Under the pieces are notes generated by a model. It saw only the letters and a list, made by a program, of their open reading frames with translations, ran no database searches and had not been told where the DNA came from. 64,000 nucleotides of DNA from Polymyxa betae (taxonomy: Eukaryota; Endomyxa; Phytomyxea; Plasmodiophorida; Plasmodiophoridae): the NCBI GenBank assembly GCA_003693705.1, contig RBZT01000771.1, forward strand, positions 1 through 64,000, in the 5' to 3' direction. Made by a program: the position numbers and the translations under genes. Below, piece after piece: positions 1 to 10,577 of the stretch (within the stretch, counting starts at the first letter, position 1; every line of letters starts with the position of its first letter).

Positions 1-1334
1 GTGACGCTATTCTAAACGATGCCGCACTCATCGGAACAGCAGCCAATGTAGTTCTGTTGTCATGTCGTTTTGCTTTTCAAATGGCGTTCTAGGGCTTACA
101 TAGCGAAGATGAGATCGGCCAACAAGCGGCTATCAGGTTTCTGTATAATATATCGGTGCATTGTAAAGGTCGTATGGCTGTCGCCTCAGAGTCCAATATC
201 GTCAGTCTTGTCACCGACATGGTCATAAGGAGCCCGGGTCGTCAGATTCCAAGCGATCTGATTGGGCTGGCCGTCAATCTCAGCACAATCGATAAGGCTG
301 CAGCAATCATGTGCGAGAAAGATGCAATGACAGCTCTGGTGAAGCGATCTCTGACGGCAACAGATGTACTGCTGATGAAGCTACTGCACAATCTCTCTGT
401 TCATCCCAATAAGGTTCTATATTTTGATCAAATTCGTATTTTGTTTGTTTCGATGATATTATCGTTTTGGTTTGATATTTTGCCGAATTTGAATTGGTGA
501 ACAGGGCAAAGACCATCTGAGCCGATATCTAGCCGACTTCATCTCTTTGGCGAAGAGATCGCAACGGAACGAGTTTCTGGTTGAAACTTTGGGTATTATC
601 GGAAATCTCGACCAAACAACAGCCTCGTTCGCCCGCATTGTGACCCATAGCGACTTCATCGATTTCCTTGTCAAGCATTTGATTCCTGGGTTCACCGACG
701 ATGACGTCGTCCTGGCTGTTGTCATTGTGGTCGGAACCCTTGGGTCTGATTCACAATGTGCCCCAATTTTGGCGAGCTCTCGACTTGTTCGTCTTTTAGT
801 AGATACTCTTACAGGTATGGTCGCGCCCAGTGTGTAGTATGTTCTGACGAAATCTACAGAAAAAAGCGATGACGAGGAGATAATCCTACAGACAATATTC
901 GCAATCTACAGATTAATGTGCTATGATGAGACTCGGGCTCTTCTGCTTGCCATTCCGAAACTGATGGATAAATTGATTTACATCCACAAGACTGATACGA
1001 ATTCATCTGTTCAAGACTTAGCTGCACAGTGCATCATAATGGCGATCGCACAAGGCTCAGATTCGGACCGGGATAAAATCAAGCATAGTGTCTTTGAGCT
1101 GCATAACTTCGAATGGCTCAGAGCAGCATCGGCTTCAAATGCTGATGCTAACAGACCGGATTCGAGCTTCTCAGAAGATCGTGTAAGTAATTGCCTTATT
1201 TGATCTCCTTAAACCTCAATGTTCTATAGGGGGAGGCATATGGATGGAATAGCAGAGAGCCTTCTCCTGTAGGGCAATGGCCCGATACACATCATGCCGA
1301 TCTAGATGACGAATATTGCGGGGACTTATATTGA
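1..1334 (+). CDS. KIFAP3: Kinesin-associated protein 3 (KAP3/KIFAP3), 3' part
   Basis: This is the C-terminal half of the armadillo-repeat adaptor of heterotrimeric kinesin-2, the motor for anterograde intraflagellar transport. The joined exons follow animal KAP3 closely: RFLYNIS, then LLMKLLHNLS (KAP3 has LLMKMIRNIS), then DDDVVLAVVIVVGTL (KAP3 has EDDLVLEVVIMIGTV), then an LHNFEWL motif near the end. Readable exons are 104-413, 505-814, 860-1182 and 1230-1334. The introns are 91, 45 and 47 nt, and all junctions keep phase. The stop is TGA at 1332. Bases 1-103 probably hold another exon end plus an intron, but I could not fix that junction. The 5' end is outside the window. IFT88 at 27.2 kb acts in the same pathway. 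The family call is secure; the first junction is not. Confidence 0.88.
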
Positions 1335-1726
1335 ACATAATCTACCTGCAGATCTTAAAGAACCCAAATGGAAGACATCATTGCCTTATGCTTCAACCAA
1401 ATCTTTGTGCAATGGCCCTGTGTGTTAGGTGTATGGAAACTCTCCCATTAATGGATAGAAAATATTTGATGTAAGGCGGCTGTATCTGAGCTGTTGTTGT
1501 TGAAAAACAATTGTATTGGCAAGATTAACTTTGGGATCAGTATTTCGACCACTCGTTGATATTGGTTATCTTGGCAAAACAATCCTTCGATGTTCGGCGT
1601 CGGCGTGTACGCATGATTGAAGGTTGCCCGTCCGAGTAAGCGATGCCAAGCGATTTACGATCTTCAATCAGGAAAGACGACTCGGAATTCAAATCAAGAC
1701 TGAATCTAAAATCCTATAATCCACCG
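1335..1726. other. Intergenic spacer, no gene seen
   Basis: This AT-rich spacer lies between the convergent ends of KAP3 and the small secreted-protein gene. I see no coding signal or clear repeat. It must hold both polyadenylation regions. Confidence 0.5.
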
Positions 1727-2167
1727 TTAGCAATCTGCATCTGTTGGACGGCAACAGCTTACGATAGTGGAAGTTTCGGAATGGTTTTCCGATATCTGGT
1801 CGTAGAAGCATTTCCCATTCAGTTGATAGTACATATGTTTACCAGAACACATCGTTCTCTGAACACGAATCCATTTGCCTTCTCGACCCAAATAGGAGAC
1901 AATTGGAGCATTGCCTTGATACGATGAAATGACCAGGTGGGCGTCTTGCCAAATCGTCTGTCGCGACAGAGAATGGATTCGGAATGAAATGGTGACGGGT
2001 TCGGCCCCCGGATCCAGTTCAATGGGATAGGACAGGTCATTGGTCGGACGAAGGGTCACCTCCATGTAGTTAACCAACAATGCAGCGTTCGCCACGGACG
2101 ACACAATCAAGAAGATCACCAACATTGTAGCGTTGGGACGTGGAATTACGACTGATCGAAGGCTCAC
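1727..2167 (-). CDS. Small secreted or membrane-anchored protein, unknown
   Basis: This uninterrupted frame encodes 146 aa. A hydrophobic N-terminal segment (MLVIFLIVSSVANA, about residues 15-28) looks like a signal peptide, so translation could also begin at Met15. The remainder is polar, with NHS as a possible N-glycosylation site and a Cys-rich C-terminus (CSGKH, GKCF, SCC, and Cys as the last residue) that suggests disulphides. I recognise no family. The reading frame and signal peptide make a real secreted protein likely, but the function is unknown. Confidence 0.55.
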   Translation of the reverse strand: MSLRSVVIPRPNATMLVIFLIVSSVANAALLVNYMEVTLRPTNDLSYPIELDPGAEPVTISFRIHSLSRQTIWQDAHLVISSYQGNAPIVSYLGREGKWIRVQRTMCSGKHMYYQLNGKCFYDQISENHSETSTIVSCCRPTDADC

Positions 2168-2703
2168 GGCTTCTTGAAAAGCTGAAGGTCACTCGATTGA
2201 CCGTAGTTTTTGAATAAATCATTTTTGACTGAGTGTACGACGTTACGGTTAATTGGCGCAGTTGTGGAGTGCGGATGACATGTCACGACAGGCCACGACC
2301 CGGTCACCCGTTGTAGTGGATAGATTACAGGTACCACGGCTCGGAATGTGTTAACACGGAGTTCCTGATAAGGCGACGTCCATCGCCAACATTATCACTT
2401 GTCTGAACCTTGACACTTGCGGATGTTTCTGTGTTGCTCGATTGCCATGGCGAACTAAGCCTTCGCCTTCTTGATCCTTCACAGGGGAAGCAGAATGCGA
2501 TACGATCTCACTGGAGTTCGCTATAGTTCTGCTGCGACAGAGTCAGCAAACCCAGAAAGTGTAGGCTACAAAGGAACTGTCATGGGAGATAGCATTTATT
2601 TCTGTTCAATTTCTCACGTTGGCTGCAGAATGGAAAGCTTCCGATGCTTAACTAAACGATGATTCTTTTGTGCAATAAAATCGAACCGTTCTTCTAAAAA
2701 CGT
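2168..2703. other. Intergenic spacer, no convincing gene
   Basis: This is about 0.5 kb between two minus-strand genes. A 63-codon plus-strand frame at 2471-2662 has no recognisable content, and I do not call it. The stretch should include the promoter of the secreted-protein gene and the 3' UTR of enkurin. Confidence 0.4.
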
Positions 2704-3656
2704 TCATGCATGCTGCCGAATGACAATGTTCGGACGAGATAATTTCTCAATGTCTTTCTCAAGCTGTTCTAACATAGCTTCGTGGCGCTCTTTGGTTCGA
2801 ACTTTGCTGATCGTATCGAGCTTGACCACATGCGTCATGGTCTGATAACGATGATTGACCTCGGCCCATTTCGCTTTCAAAGCGTCAACCAAAGCCATGC
2901 GCTCATCCTCAGGCAGATGAGTTTCGTCATTCTTTGATAATGATGATGTCTTCGTCATCCTCAAACGGACCTCTTCCAACCAATCATGTTCGCGTTGCAC
3001 CGTCTCTTTAACTTGTCTTAAGTAACCCGGTACGACTCCGAACGATTCTGTACTTGAACGTCAGTTTGGTATTTGCAACCGGAAACCTGGTTACCATGCT
3101 TTCCCATACCAAAAGGGTTCTTTGAGCTTGAATTACGGACAGATAATACAGGTTCGGACAGTATCGCCTCGATGGCATTCAATTTCACGTAATTTTTGGT
3201 CGTTTTCAAACCATTAACCGGGACGTCGCGACGATGCACGATGGGAGGAATGCGCTGGATATGTCTCTTAATGTACTTTTCGGTCGCACATGGAGCCGGC
3301 AGGATTTGATCTCGTTTGCGTAAGAAATCATCGGAACTTTGAGCGCAGCTATGATTAGGACCCAGAAAGCCATTACGCCGATGGTCATGCACAGGCTTAT
3401 CAGGATGAAAGTCGCCCGCTATATTGTAAACGCCGACTTGTGTGCAGGAGGCGGCACCAAACGTGGAAGCTGTGGGTACCGAATCGCCCGAATATTTGGA
3501 GACATATCGAGGAGGACGTTCGGGCGTTGCAGGACGTTCCACTATTAGGTCGTAGATGGATTCGGTGGTTCGCGCTCGCTTAACTGGGTCCGACCGTGAT
3601 GTCCGGCATACTCGGCTGGGCCGGGCTGGCGACATCTTACTGATAGAATATCTCAC
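2704..3656 (-). CDS. ENKUR: Enkurin (axonemal/flagellar protein)
   Basis: Enkurin is a conserved flagellar protein, described as a TRPC-channel and calmodulin-binding adaptor in sperm and as an axonemal microtubule-associated protein. There are two exons, 3095-3656 and 2704-3047, separated by a 47-nt intron (3048-3094) that resolves an apparent frame break. Family landmarks are an N-terminal ESIYDLI and PPRYVSKY block, a GLKTTKNYVKLNAIEAI block like the vertebrate GIQSGKNFINTNAADII region, a VPGYL repeat motif after the splice, and the C-terminal enkurin domain with LPEDERMALVDALKAKW and EQLEKDIEKL. The predicted length is about 301 aa; animal enkurin is about 256 aa. Initiation may be at the second Met (MSPARPS). 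The match is strong along the whole length. Confidence 0.9.
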
Positions 3657-3781
3657 CTACTGATCAAATATCTAATGAAAAAATGTAACCAAAATTTCAG
3701 AAAATCTGCGACTGTCAACAGCAAAATTTTGCATGGCATCGATATATTCTGAACATTCAGAGATATTTATCACTGCTGCAG

Positions 3782-3815
3782 CAAGCGAGTCTCGACATAC
3801 GCCGAGACTCGCTTG
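3782..3815. repeat. Perfect 13-bp inverted repeat with 8-nt loop
   Basis: CAAGCGAGTCTCG (3782-3794) is followed by 8 nt and then its exact reverse complement (3803-3815). It lies between enkurin, whose 5' end is at 3656, and the 3' end of the AP-4 beta gene. As RNA it would form a strong hairpin in the AP-4 beta 3' region or upstream of enkurin. Its function is unknown. Confidence 0.7.
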
Positions 3816-3920
3816 GCAAATGCTTCATCTTTCGACCGGAAAGTCGCATTTAATTCTTTAGTAGGCAGTGCTACTAAGATTTCAATGAAGGCCAACACAC
3901 CGCTTGAAGCCTGAACAATT

Positions 3921-6831
3921 TCAGTTCATCATATCGCGAATAAACCCGATTTGACTCACAAGCTGCGTATAGAAATACAACTTTAAGTTCTGATCGAGTG
4001 TTCCGGAAGCAATCGGCGTGATGCGAGCCAGGGCCATCATCTGCTCGATTCGATTTGGATCCTGCATTGGCGACATCACCATTCTAAAAACGTCGGCATT
4101 CTTAAGCGATCCCCATTCGTTTTGAAAAGTAGGCGCATCGCAGATAGCATGCTCAGCCAGTTCCGATTTCTGTAAGCAGGTCAATCACGATGCGAGTGTT
4201 ATGAAATTCACAAACCAGATCACTTTCAGGCACTGCGTCGTATGAATTCAAATCCAATGACAATAGATCTTCAACCGCATCTTGTATCGCCGGGCGTTGC
4301 GGTGACGGAGTCCTTCGCTGCCGGCCATCGCCTTTATCGATAGCAAATTTCGGTGCAGAGCCAGCTCCAGGCACGGCCGACCCGAAGCTCTTCTCGTAAA
4401 CAACTGCCAGCTATAGGTGCGATTTAACTGACATTGCACAGATTAATGAGGATTCCATACAGAATTGAATTCACGGAAAAGCAAATTGCTGAGATTAGTA
4501 TCGACAATCTCAGCAAACGTATCGACACAATTCTGGGAGCAGTTAATAACACGATCGGCATCTTTATAATTATAACGCAGCAATCCATAATATAGAAGAG
4601 CACGATCACGGACCAGAACCTGGCGTTGCTCAGATGAGAGATATCAGATAAACTTTGATGAAAAATACCTCCTGTTCGGTGTCTGAAATCGCACTTCGCA
4701 AAAGACGTCCGAGCATCTTGTAAACCTACCATGATTTTACAATCTGGTTCAAAGACCAATCCGAATTCTTACCTCCGGTGGGCGCTTGAAGAATAATTTG
4801 ACGGTGGATGAAAGAAGCTCACAGCGGACCAAGCACGACCGTTCGGATTCAAACCTAATAGGCGATAGTGAGAAATTGCATAAATAGGTGCATATAACAA
4901 CGAATTACTCGTCTATATAATCTTCAAGAACATAAGGGGCATCTTGGATTTTGTCTCCATATTCTCCTAATATCCAAATTGTAGCAGCCTGAACAGTTAG
5001 AATACACGAATCGTTTCAGAGCGCTGTTGTGATACCTTTCCATCTTCACCTCGAACGGATCGGACAGTTCGCTGCAAAGCCGGTAAAATCTCTTCATGCC
5101 GTTCGGGGTATTTCCGTAGTAGATCTTTAAGAGCAACACAAGTCTCGGTATTGACGTAATCCATGTGTAGCTCAAGAAAGCTCAAAAGATGCTCGATGGC
5201 CTCATCAGCAACCTGCAGAACAATGATTAAGGAGTATGTTACGGAACCGCTTTTCCAACAATGGAAGCTTTAACGTTTGAAAACAAACGGAGCGTTGAAT
5301 GTAAAAAAAACGATAGCCGACCTCTTCAACGGTGATAGCTAAATACCCGATTGTACGAACAGATTTCTTGGCGATCTCGACGTTTGCATCAGCAACGTAT
5401 TCACTAAGTTCGTTCAAGACTTCACCACCATTACTCGGATTCGCCAGTTTCGCCAAGATCTCGAGCTTTAACACTTTGATGCAAAGCGGGTCGTTGTGGC
5501 GCAGATAGAAAGCCTTGTATTGGTCATCGAATGCGCCCGGACATCTAGTGACCAGCAACTTCACATGCGACAGAATCGGGTAGGCGATGTGATGGCTTGT
5601 TCCCCCAATAAAGGTCAGCAGAGGCGCTAAATTCACTGATAAGCAACTATTCAGGGGAACCCAAAATAGTAAATAGATGAAACCGGCAGTAATTGATACA
5701 AGGTCACACCTTTGATGCGATCGTAGACGCCGCGATGAACTTGAGGATACGATTGAGTGAAAAACAGGAAGACTTTCACCGTGTCCATAACGACAGCGCT
5801 GTTAGCATGCCGCAATCGATCTTCCAACAAATTCATGATATCGTACATCTCGTCTTCGGATTCGGGCGTGTATCGCGATACCAATTCCAGTATGGTGCAT
5901 TGAGCCCATTCGTTGAAATCGCGAATTCGATTCAACAAATGCATGATGATTTGACGATTTGTGACAATGCCTCCCTCATCTGCCAAAATGCTGCGCGAAA
6001 TCAGCGAATAATATCATTGCAAACAAAAGTTTCAGTACTCATTCAACGCCTTAATTACGTTATCTACGACGACAGGGTCGCGATCTTTAAGCATATTATA
6101 GAGCAGATCGACAATATCGGAATCTAAACAGAATCCGGTTTACGAATGCAATCGAGTAATTTTCTGAGCGGGACCTTTAATCATCGAAGTTGATAGGGTG
6201 TTAATTTTGGCACAGCCGACAACGGCGGCTTTCCTTACGTAGGGACTCGGATCGTTTAGCCCTTTCCTTATCGGCAACATGACGTACTCTAAGAGTTGAG
6301 GGACCCTATCTATGCAATCGGAAATTGGATCGCAAAAGATGCAATTTGTTAAAAGGCATTCCAAAGATTCTTCGTCGAAAATCGTCATGAAAACCGACCT
6401 GAGCGAACACAGACTTCGTAGGGCAAGGCCGCGAACCATGGGATCGTCATCACGACAGTCCTTCTGCAGTGTATTGATAGCCAGGAGCGCGGTCTCTGGT
6501 TTCTGCACAGCAAATGTAGCAATATACAGATAGACCATCTTCTTCTGAACGAGATCTTTCGTATGCGTTGCCTGAGCTTGCGTTCAAAACCGCAACACCG
6601 CGTAATGATACATTAAAACAAACGTAATGCGACCACAGCAAGTGTATTCGATATTACCATGATCATGTCAGTGAATAGATTCGATACATCGATGCCAAGG
6701 GTCATATAGGCAATAACGCGCTCAACGACGCCTCGCTTTTTGACGGCATCCAGCTTCGGGTTACGAAGCATCGTTTGAAGTTCGGCGACCTCGCCGCGAC
6801 GATGCTCGACAAAATACGACGGCGTCGTCAT
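3921..6831 (-). CDS. AP4B1: AP-4 complex subunit beta
   Basis: This is the large beta subunit of the AP-4 adaptor, which sorts cargo at the trans-Golgi network. Exon 1 is 6658-6831, followed by an 86-nt intron and several further exons. Features that favour AP-4 over AP-1/2 are [36 protein letters not shown] with [42 protein letters not shown] followed by [12 protein letters not shown], and [11 protein letters not shown] before the hinge. The C-terminus ([12 protein letters not shown] to the stop) fits the short AP-4 ear, which lacks the sandwich subdomain found in AP-1/2 beta. The hinge contains EDLLSLDLN, which resembles a clathrin box. A 46-nt phase-0 intron follows ...VPESDL. The length is near the 740 aa of the human protein. 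The family call is firm; some internal splice sites are inferred. Confidence 0.85.
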
Positions 6832-7224
6832 GGTGCCGAGGCAGCGGCGCTGCCGTCGACGATCACGAATCGATTATGACAAGCTTAACGCACTCTTCTC
6901 TCTCCGCTAACGTAAAGTCGACATGGGACCGTCAATGAAGGCGCGTTTATGGGAGCCCAAGGCCCCAGATTGGCTGGCACAGAACTCGAAGTCGTCGATG
7001 GCGAGAGCTAAGACTATCGATTCTTCGGTCGCTCTTCCATAGATTACTCGGCAACCGTTGACGTCAACCGCTGCATGGAACGTTCGGGTTAGCTGAATGA
7101 GTTCTGTTTATTTCGAATCAGGCTGGCGTTATTAGAGACTGACATTGTCCCAAGCCCAACCAGCCTAAGTATCTCCATTGATATATACAATATATACTTA
7201 CTTACGCTGAGTAGAGATATCAAG
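6832..7224. other. Intergenic spacer
   Basis: This stretch holds the likely promoter of AP-4 beta and the 3' region of the next minus-strand gene. It includes a short run of TATATA/TATACTTACTTACG around 7183-7206. I see no convincing coding sequence. Confidence 0.4.
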
Positions 7225-9068
7225 TTAGCATGCCTCAAAGGCGAATAGATCGCTGCCTCCCAAGAACGCAGCATTTCTCTTTGCTACAGGTGATATTGAA
7301 TGGGTCGCTTGAAGCAGCAGACCGACCCGAATCGCTTTCTGCCTCGACATTCCGAATTGGCCCAACGTTGTGCATAACGACGACGCCATCCAGCAACCCG
7401 AATACCTTCGAAACATTCTTCTATGATCGCTGGTCTGGACCGACTCGCGAAGTCTGGCCAGGGTTAGAGACCGTCCTGGGACCTGGGCCGACAGGAACGG
7501 GTCCACGACCTCTGCGGCCGACTGGTCGTACGGCAGCGCCGCCGCCTTGGTCAGTGTGGACAGGCGGTGCTTGGGCGAATGGATCCGCGTCTCGAACTGC
7601 CTGATAATCCTGTGGATAGACGCCCTATTATCATCATTGCGAAGCTTGATTGGTATGATAGTGGTTAATAGGCGCACATCTTCTAACAGAGCAGCAGTAG
7701 ATGATGTATGAGACAGAAGACGTCTCTCGCTCACATCTCTTATACTGCTAGTAGGCTCTTCATCACATCGAATTGTCCGAAGCAGCTTCAGGGTCGTCAA
7801 GACTAGGTCCTTGTCCACCGCTTCATGTGACCCGTCTGGCTCGAGGCGAAGCCCGCCATATGTCACTATCAAGGTTTAGCATCGCCTAAGATAACACCGT
7901 TCAGCGTACCTTGTTCTTGGACGAGTTGAAGCAAGCCGACAAGATTCATCCAAGGCTTCGCCGAATGATTCTGCTGGGGAAAATGCCGCTTGCCGAGTTT
8001 ACGAATCAAGCAGACTAGCGATTGCCGAGCGAATTCCTCTCCCAGTTGGACCTCGGCGATTTTCGAAATGGCCTCGAACAGGTCTCGATGCGACTGAAGG
8101 GTGACAAATGCATGTGCCTGTATCGACGCCAAGATTGATTGGATATAGACTGTGACGTCGCTCGAGCGAATATGACAGAGAGCCATCGGGGCTGTCCACC
8201 AGTCCTGCACGCCGATAAAGATGACATCACAGTTGTGTGGGTTATCCAACAACGCCACCATATCGCTTAGAGCGTCCGCGGCGTAATCGTAGGGTGCCTT
8301 CGCCAAAACTGTGAAGTAGACGTTCCACATAGCCGGCCTGACGATCGTCCCGAACGCTAGTAAGGATTCGTCTGAGTATCGGCGCTGCTTTCGTCGCCGA
8401 AGATAGTCGCAGATGTCGTCGATGACGGTCAACACCATGATGGCGTTGTGCAGGTCCTCCGAATACTGCAGCCGGGCCATGAATGCCCGAAAGGCGCGCG
8501 TGAACTGCTGGCAGACCGGGCACGCCGACGCCGCCGGGATGTCACAATCGCGATGGGCACGGCGATGCCGCTCGAAGATCGTGTGGATCAGGAGGATCTC
8601 GTGGAAGTGCAGCGACGACGTGTTCGCCATCGCCACCACGAAGCGCGGCGTTAGGGCGGTCCGCACCAGCAGCGCTCGAATGCGTCGCAGGGTGGCCGCC
8701 TTGGTGGCGTTCAGCTCGAGAGAGTCATCGCTCTGGTTCAGGGCGGATTCCGCCCGGTCATACATGTCGTCCAGGAGCGCCTCGATTAGGGCTGCGTCCG
8801 TCGGGTACAGCGACAAACCGTAGTCGATATCGGCATCGGTAAGCGTGACGCCGGCGAGGACGCGGTCCAGATCGGCCTGCCCTTGCAACGCCGCCTTCGC
8901 TTGTCGTGCTAGCTCAGAGCGGAATCCGAGTTCCCCGACTTGGGCGGGCCTGCGTGTGAGGGCGGCGCTGATGATCGTGAGCCAGCGCTCGGCTTCGTCG
9001 GCGAGCTGTTCGGCGCTCATAGGCAGCCCAATCGTGTTTATCTCGCTAGTCCCATCCGGGGCAGACAT
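7225..9068 (-). CDS. Unrecognised mostly helical protein
   Basis: The first exon (about 7914-9068) encodes some 385 aa rich in amphipathic helices. A 44-nt GT..AG intron removes the apparent stop after LVQEQ and joins VTYGGLRLEPDG. The second exon continues for about 210 codons. I recognise no domain. A lone CPVCQQF pair of cysteines around residue 180 is not a full zinc site. The composition suggests an alpha-helical repeat (HEAT/ARM-like) scaffold, which is inference only. The last 60 or so codons look compositionally odd and may include another intron or 3' UTR. The segment is GC-rich compared with its left neighbours, as is the adjoining transporter gene. Confidence 0.55.
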
Positions 9069-9179
9069 TTTTCAAAAGTGCAGCGAGTTCGAAGAACGAA
9101 CAAAACGTAGACTACCGGCATGGTCGGGATAGTTCCAGAAAATGTTCCAGAACTGCTTACGTGACTCTATAATAATTTA

Positions 9180-10577
9180 TTATTTCAGTGTTATTGTAGA
9201 GGAAGAATCTAGTAATGGATCGCGAAGGTATTTATCCAACCTAAACGTGCTGAAAGCGATGGCCACGATACCAACCGCCACGGCTAGAACCGGTGCCGCG
9301 CCTCGCATCCCAGCCCAGTCCATCAGGGCGCCGCCAATCAGTGGGCCGATGGTCTCACCCAAACTGTACGACGCCACCAGCACGCCTGACATGACGTCCG
9401 TGGCGCCGGCTCCGAGATGTTTCGTCAGGGACAGCATCTGCGGCGGGACCGGTACGACGACGACCGCGCAGCCGGCGCTGAGAACGGCCAGCGATAGGAT
9501 TCGGATCCAGATGAGCTGAGCGCCTAACGCGGCCAGGGCACCGCACGAGACGATCATGCCGCCGGTAATGCAGGAATGCGCATTGGACGGCGTCACGGCG
9601 TGGCCGACGATCGGCGATGCGATCGCGTAGACGGCGCTGATCATGACGAATACCAAGCCGATCGACGACGTCGATAGATGATGTGCGGCCAACGTCGGCT
9701 GCAGAGAGAGATCGAGGAAGCTGAAGATCGACATGCTGGTAACGCTGGCGGCGATCAGCATTAAAACGCCGGGCGCCTTGAGAACGTTCAGAACAGTGAC
9801 CGAGCTGGGCGCCAGAGCGGCTGCCTTCCTTTTTGGGATCGCCATGTTCAAGACCAGCATGGTGATCAGCGTTACATTGCCGACCACGAAGAACGGCATT
9901 CGATAGCCGCCGTATTCGAATAGCAGGCCGCCTAGGAAGGGACCCAGCATATAACCGGCACAGCCACAGACCTCTAAGGTCCCGCTGATCTTGCCAAGGT
10001 CTTCTGGGTAAACGGCCGCCATCAGAGCCGACGAACCCGTCGACGATGCCGCGCTGGCCGCGCCTTGCAGGATGCGGATGATGGCGGCGACAACGATGAA
10101 GGAGTTGCCCGAGAGCGAGTCGATAAAAGCGAAGGAGATGGTGCAGGCGCCAAGCGTGCAGCCGCCGACAATGATGACGATTTTCGGGCCGATTCGCGGG
10201 ACGACGCGGCCACAGATCGGCGCGAACACGAGGACAGTGAGAGGGAACATGGACAGGATCCAGCCGGCGGCAGAAAGCGTGGCACCCCTGCGGACGGCTT
10301 CGCCTGGGAAGAAGGGCCCGATTAGAGAGAGTGGCATGGCCAGGACTAGACTGAGTAATGAAAGCATGATGAAGCATGGGGTGTCGGCTCGGCGAGCTTG
10401 GGCGCCCGCGTCACCATAGACACAGCTGTTTCGTTCGATGGCATCATCGCCTAGAGCGACGTACGTCGCGCCTGCGACCACGTCGTCGTTGCGATACGTC
10501 ATACATTCGACAGGAAAGATATCCGACTGAAGCTTCTGACGTTGGAACGGGTGCCGGAAATCGCGCGGCCTACGCAC
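9180..10577 (-). CDS. MFS transporter, SLC18 (vesicular amine/polyamine)-like
   Basis: This is a single uninterrupted frame of up to 465 aa with about 12 membrane segments and a polar N-terminus of about 65 residues. It has the MFS organisation of the SLC18/drug:H+ antiporter type. The first helices carry SLVLAMPLSLIGPFFPGEA, a motif-A-like loop GRVVPRIGPK follows TM2, GYMLGPFLGGLLFEYGG matches the antiporter motif C after TM4/5, and ASYSLGETIGPLIGGAL repeats that pattern in the C-half. Closest by eye is SLC18B1. The substrate is probably an amine or polyamine exchanged for protons across an internal membrane. Several Met codons could start the protein. The gene is intronless and GC-rich, unlike most neighbours. 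Confidence 0.75.
   Translation of the reverse strand: MRRPRDFRHPFQRQKLQSDIFPVECMTYRNDDVVAGATYVALGDDAIERNSCVYGDAGAQARRADTPCFIMLSLLSLVLAMPLSLIGPFFPGEAVRRGATLSAAGWILSMFPLTVLVFAPICGRVVPRIGPKIVIIVGGCTLGACTISFAFIDSLSGNSFIVVAAIIRILQGAASAASSTGSSALMAAVYPEDLGKISGTLEVCGCAGYMLGPFLGGLLFEYGGYRMPFFVVGNVTLITMLVLNMAIPKRKAAALAPSSVTVLNVLKAPGVLMLIAASVTSMSIFSFLDLSLQPTLAAHHLSTSSIGLVFVMISAVYAIASPIVGHAVTPSNAHSCITGGMIVSCGALAALGAQLIWIRILSLAVLSAGCAVVVVPVPPQMLSLTKHLGAGATDVMSGVLVASYSLGETIGPLIGGALMDWAGMRGAAPVLAVAVGIVAIAFSTFRLDKYLRDPLLDSSSTITLK

Noticed and set aside
3048..3094. Apparent frameshift within enkurin
   Set aside because: A 47-nt intron with a CTGAC branch-like site restores the conserved VPGYL region in frame.
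7230..7604. 124-codon plus-strand frame rich in Pro and Arg
   Set aside because: It is antisense to the 3' end of the minus-strand gene, and its composition reflects GC-rich antisense reading.
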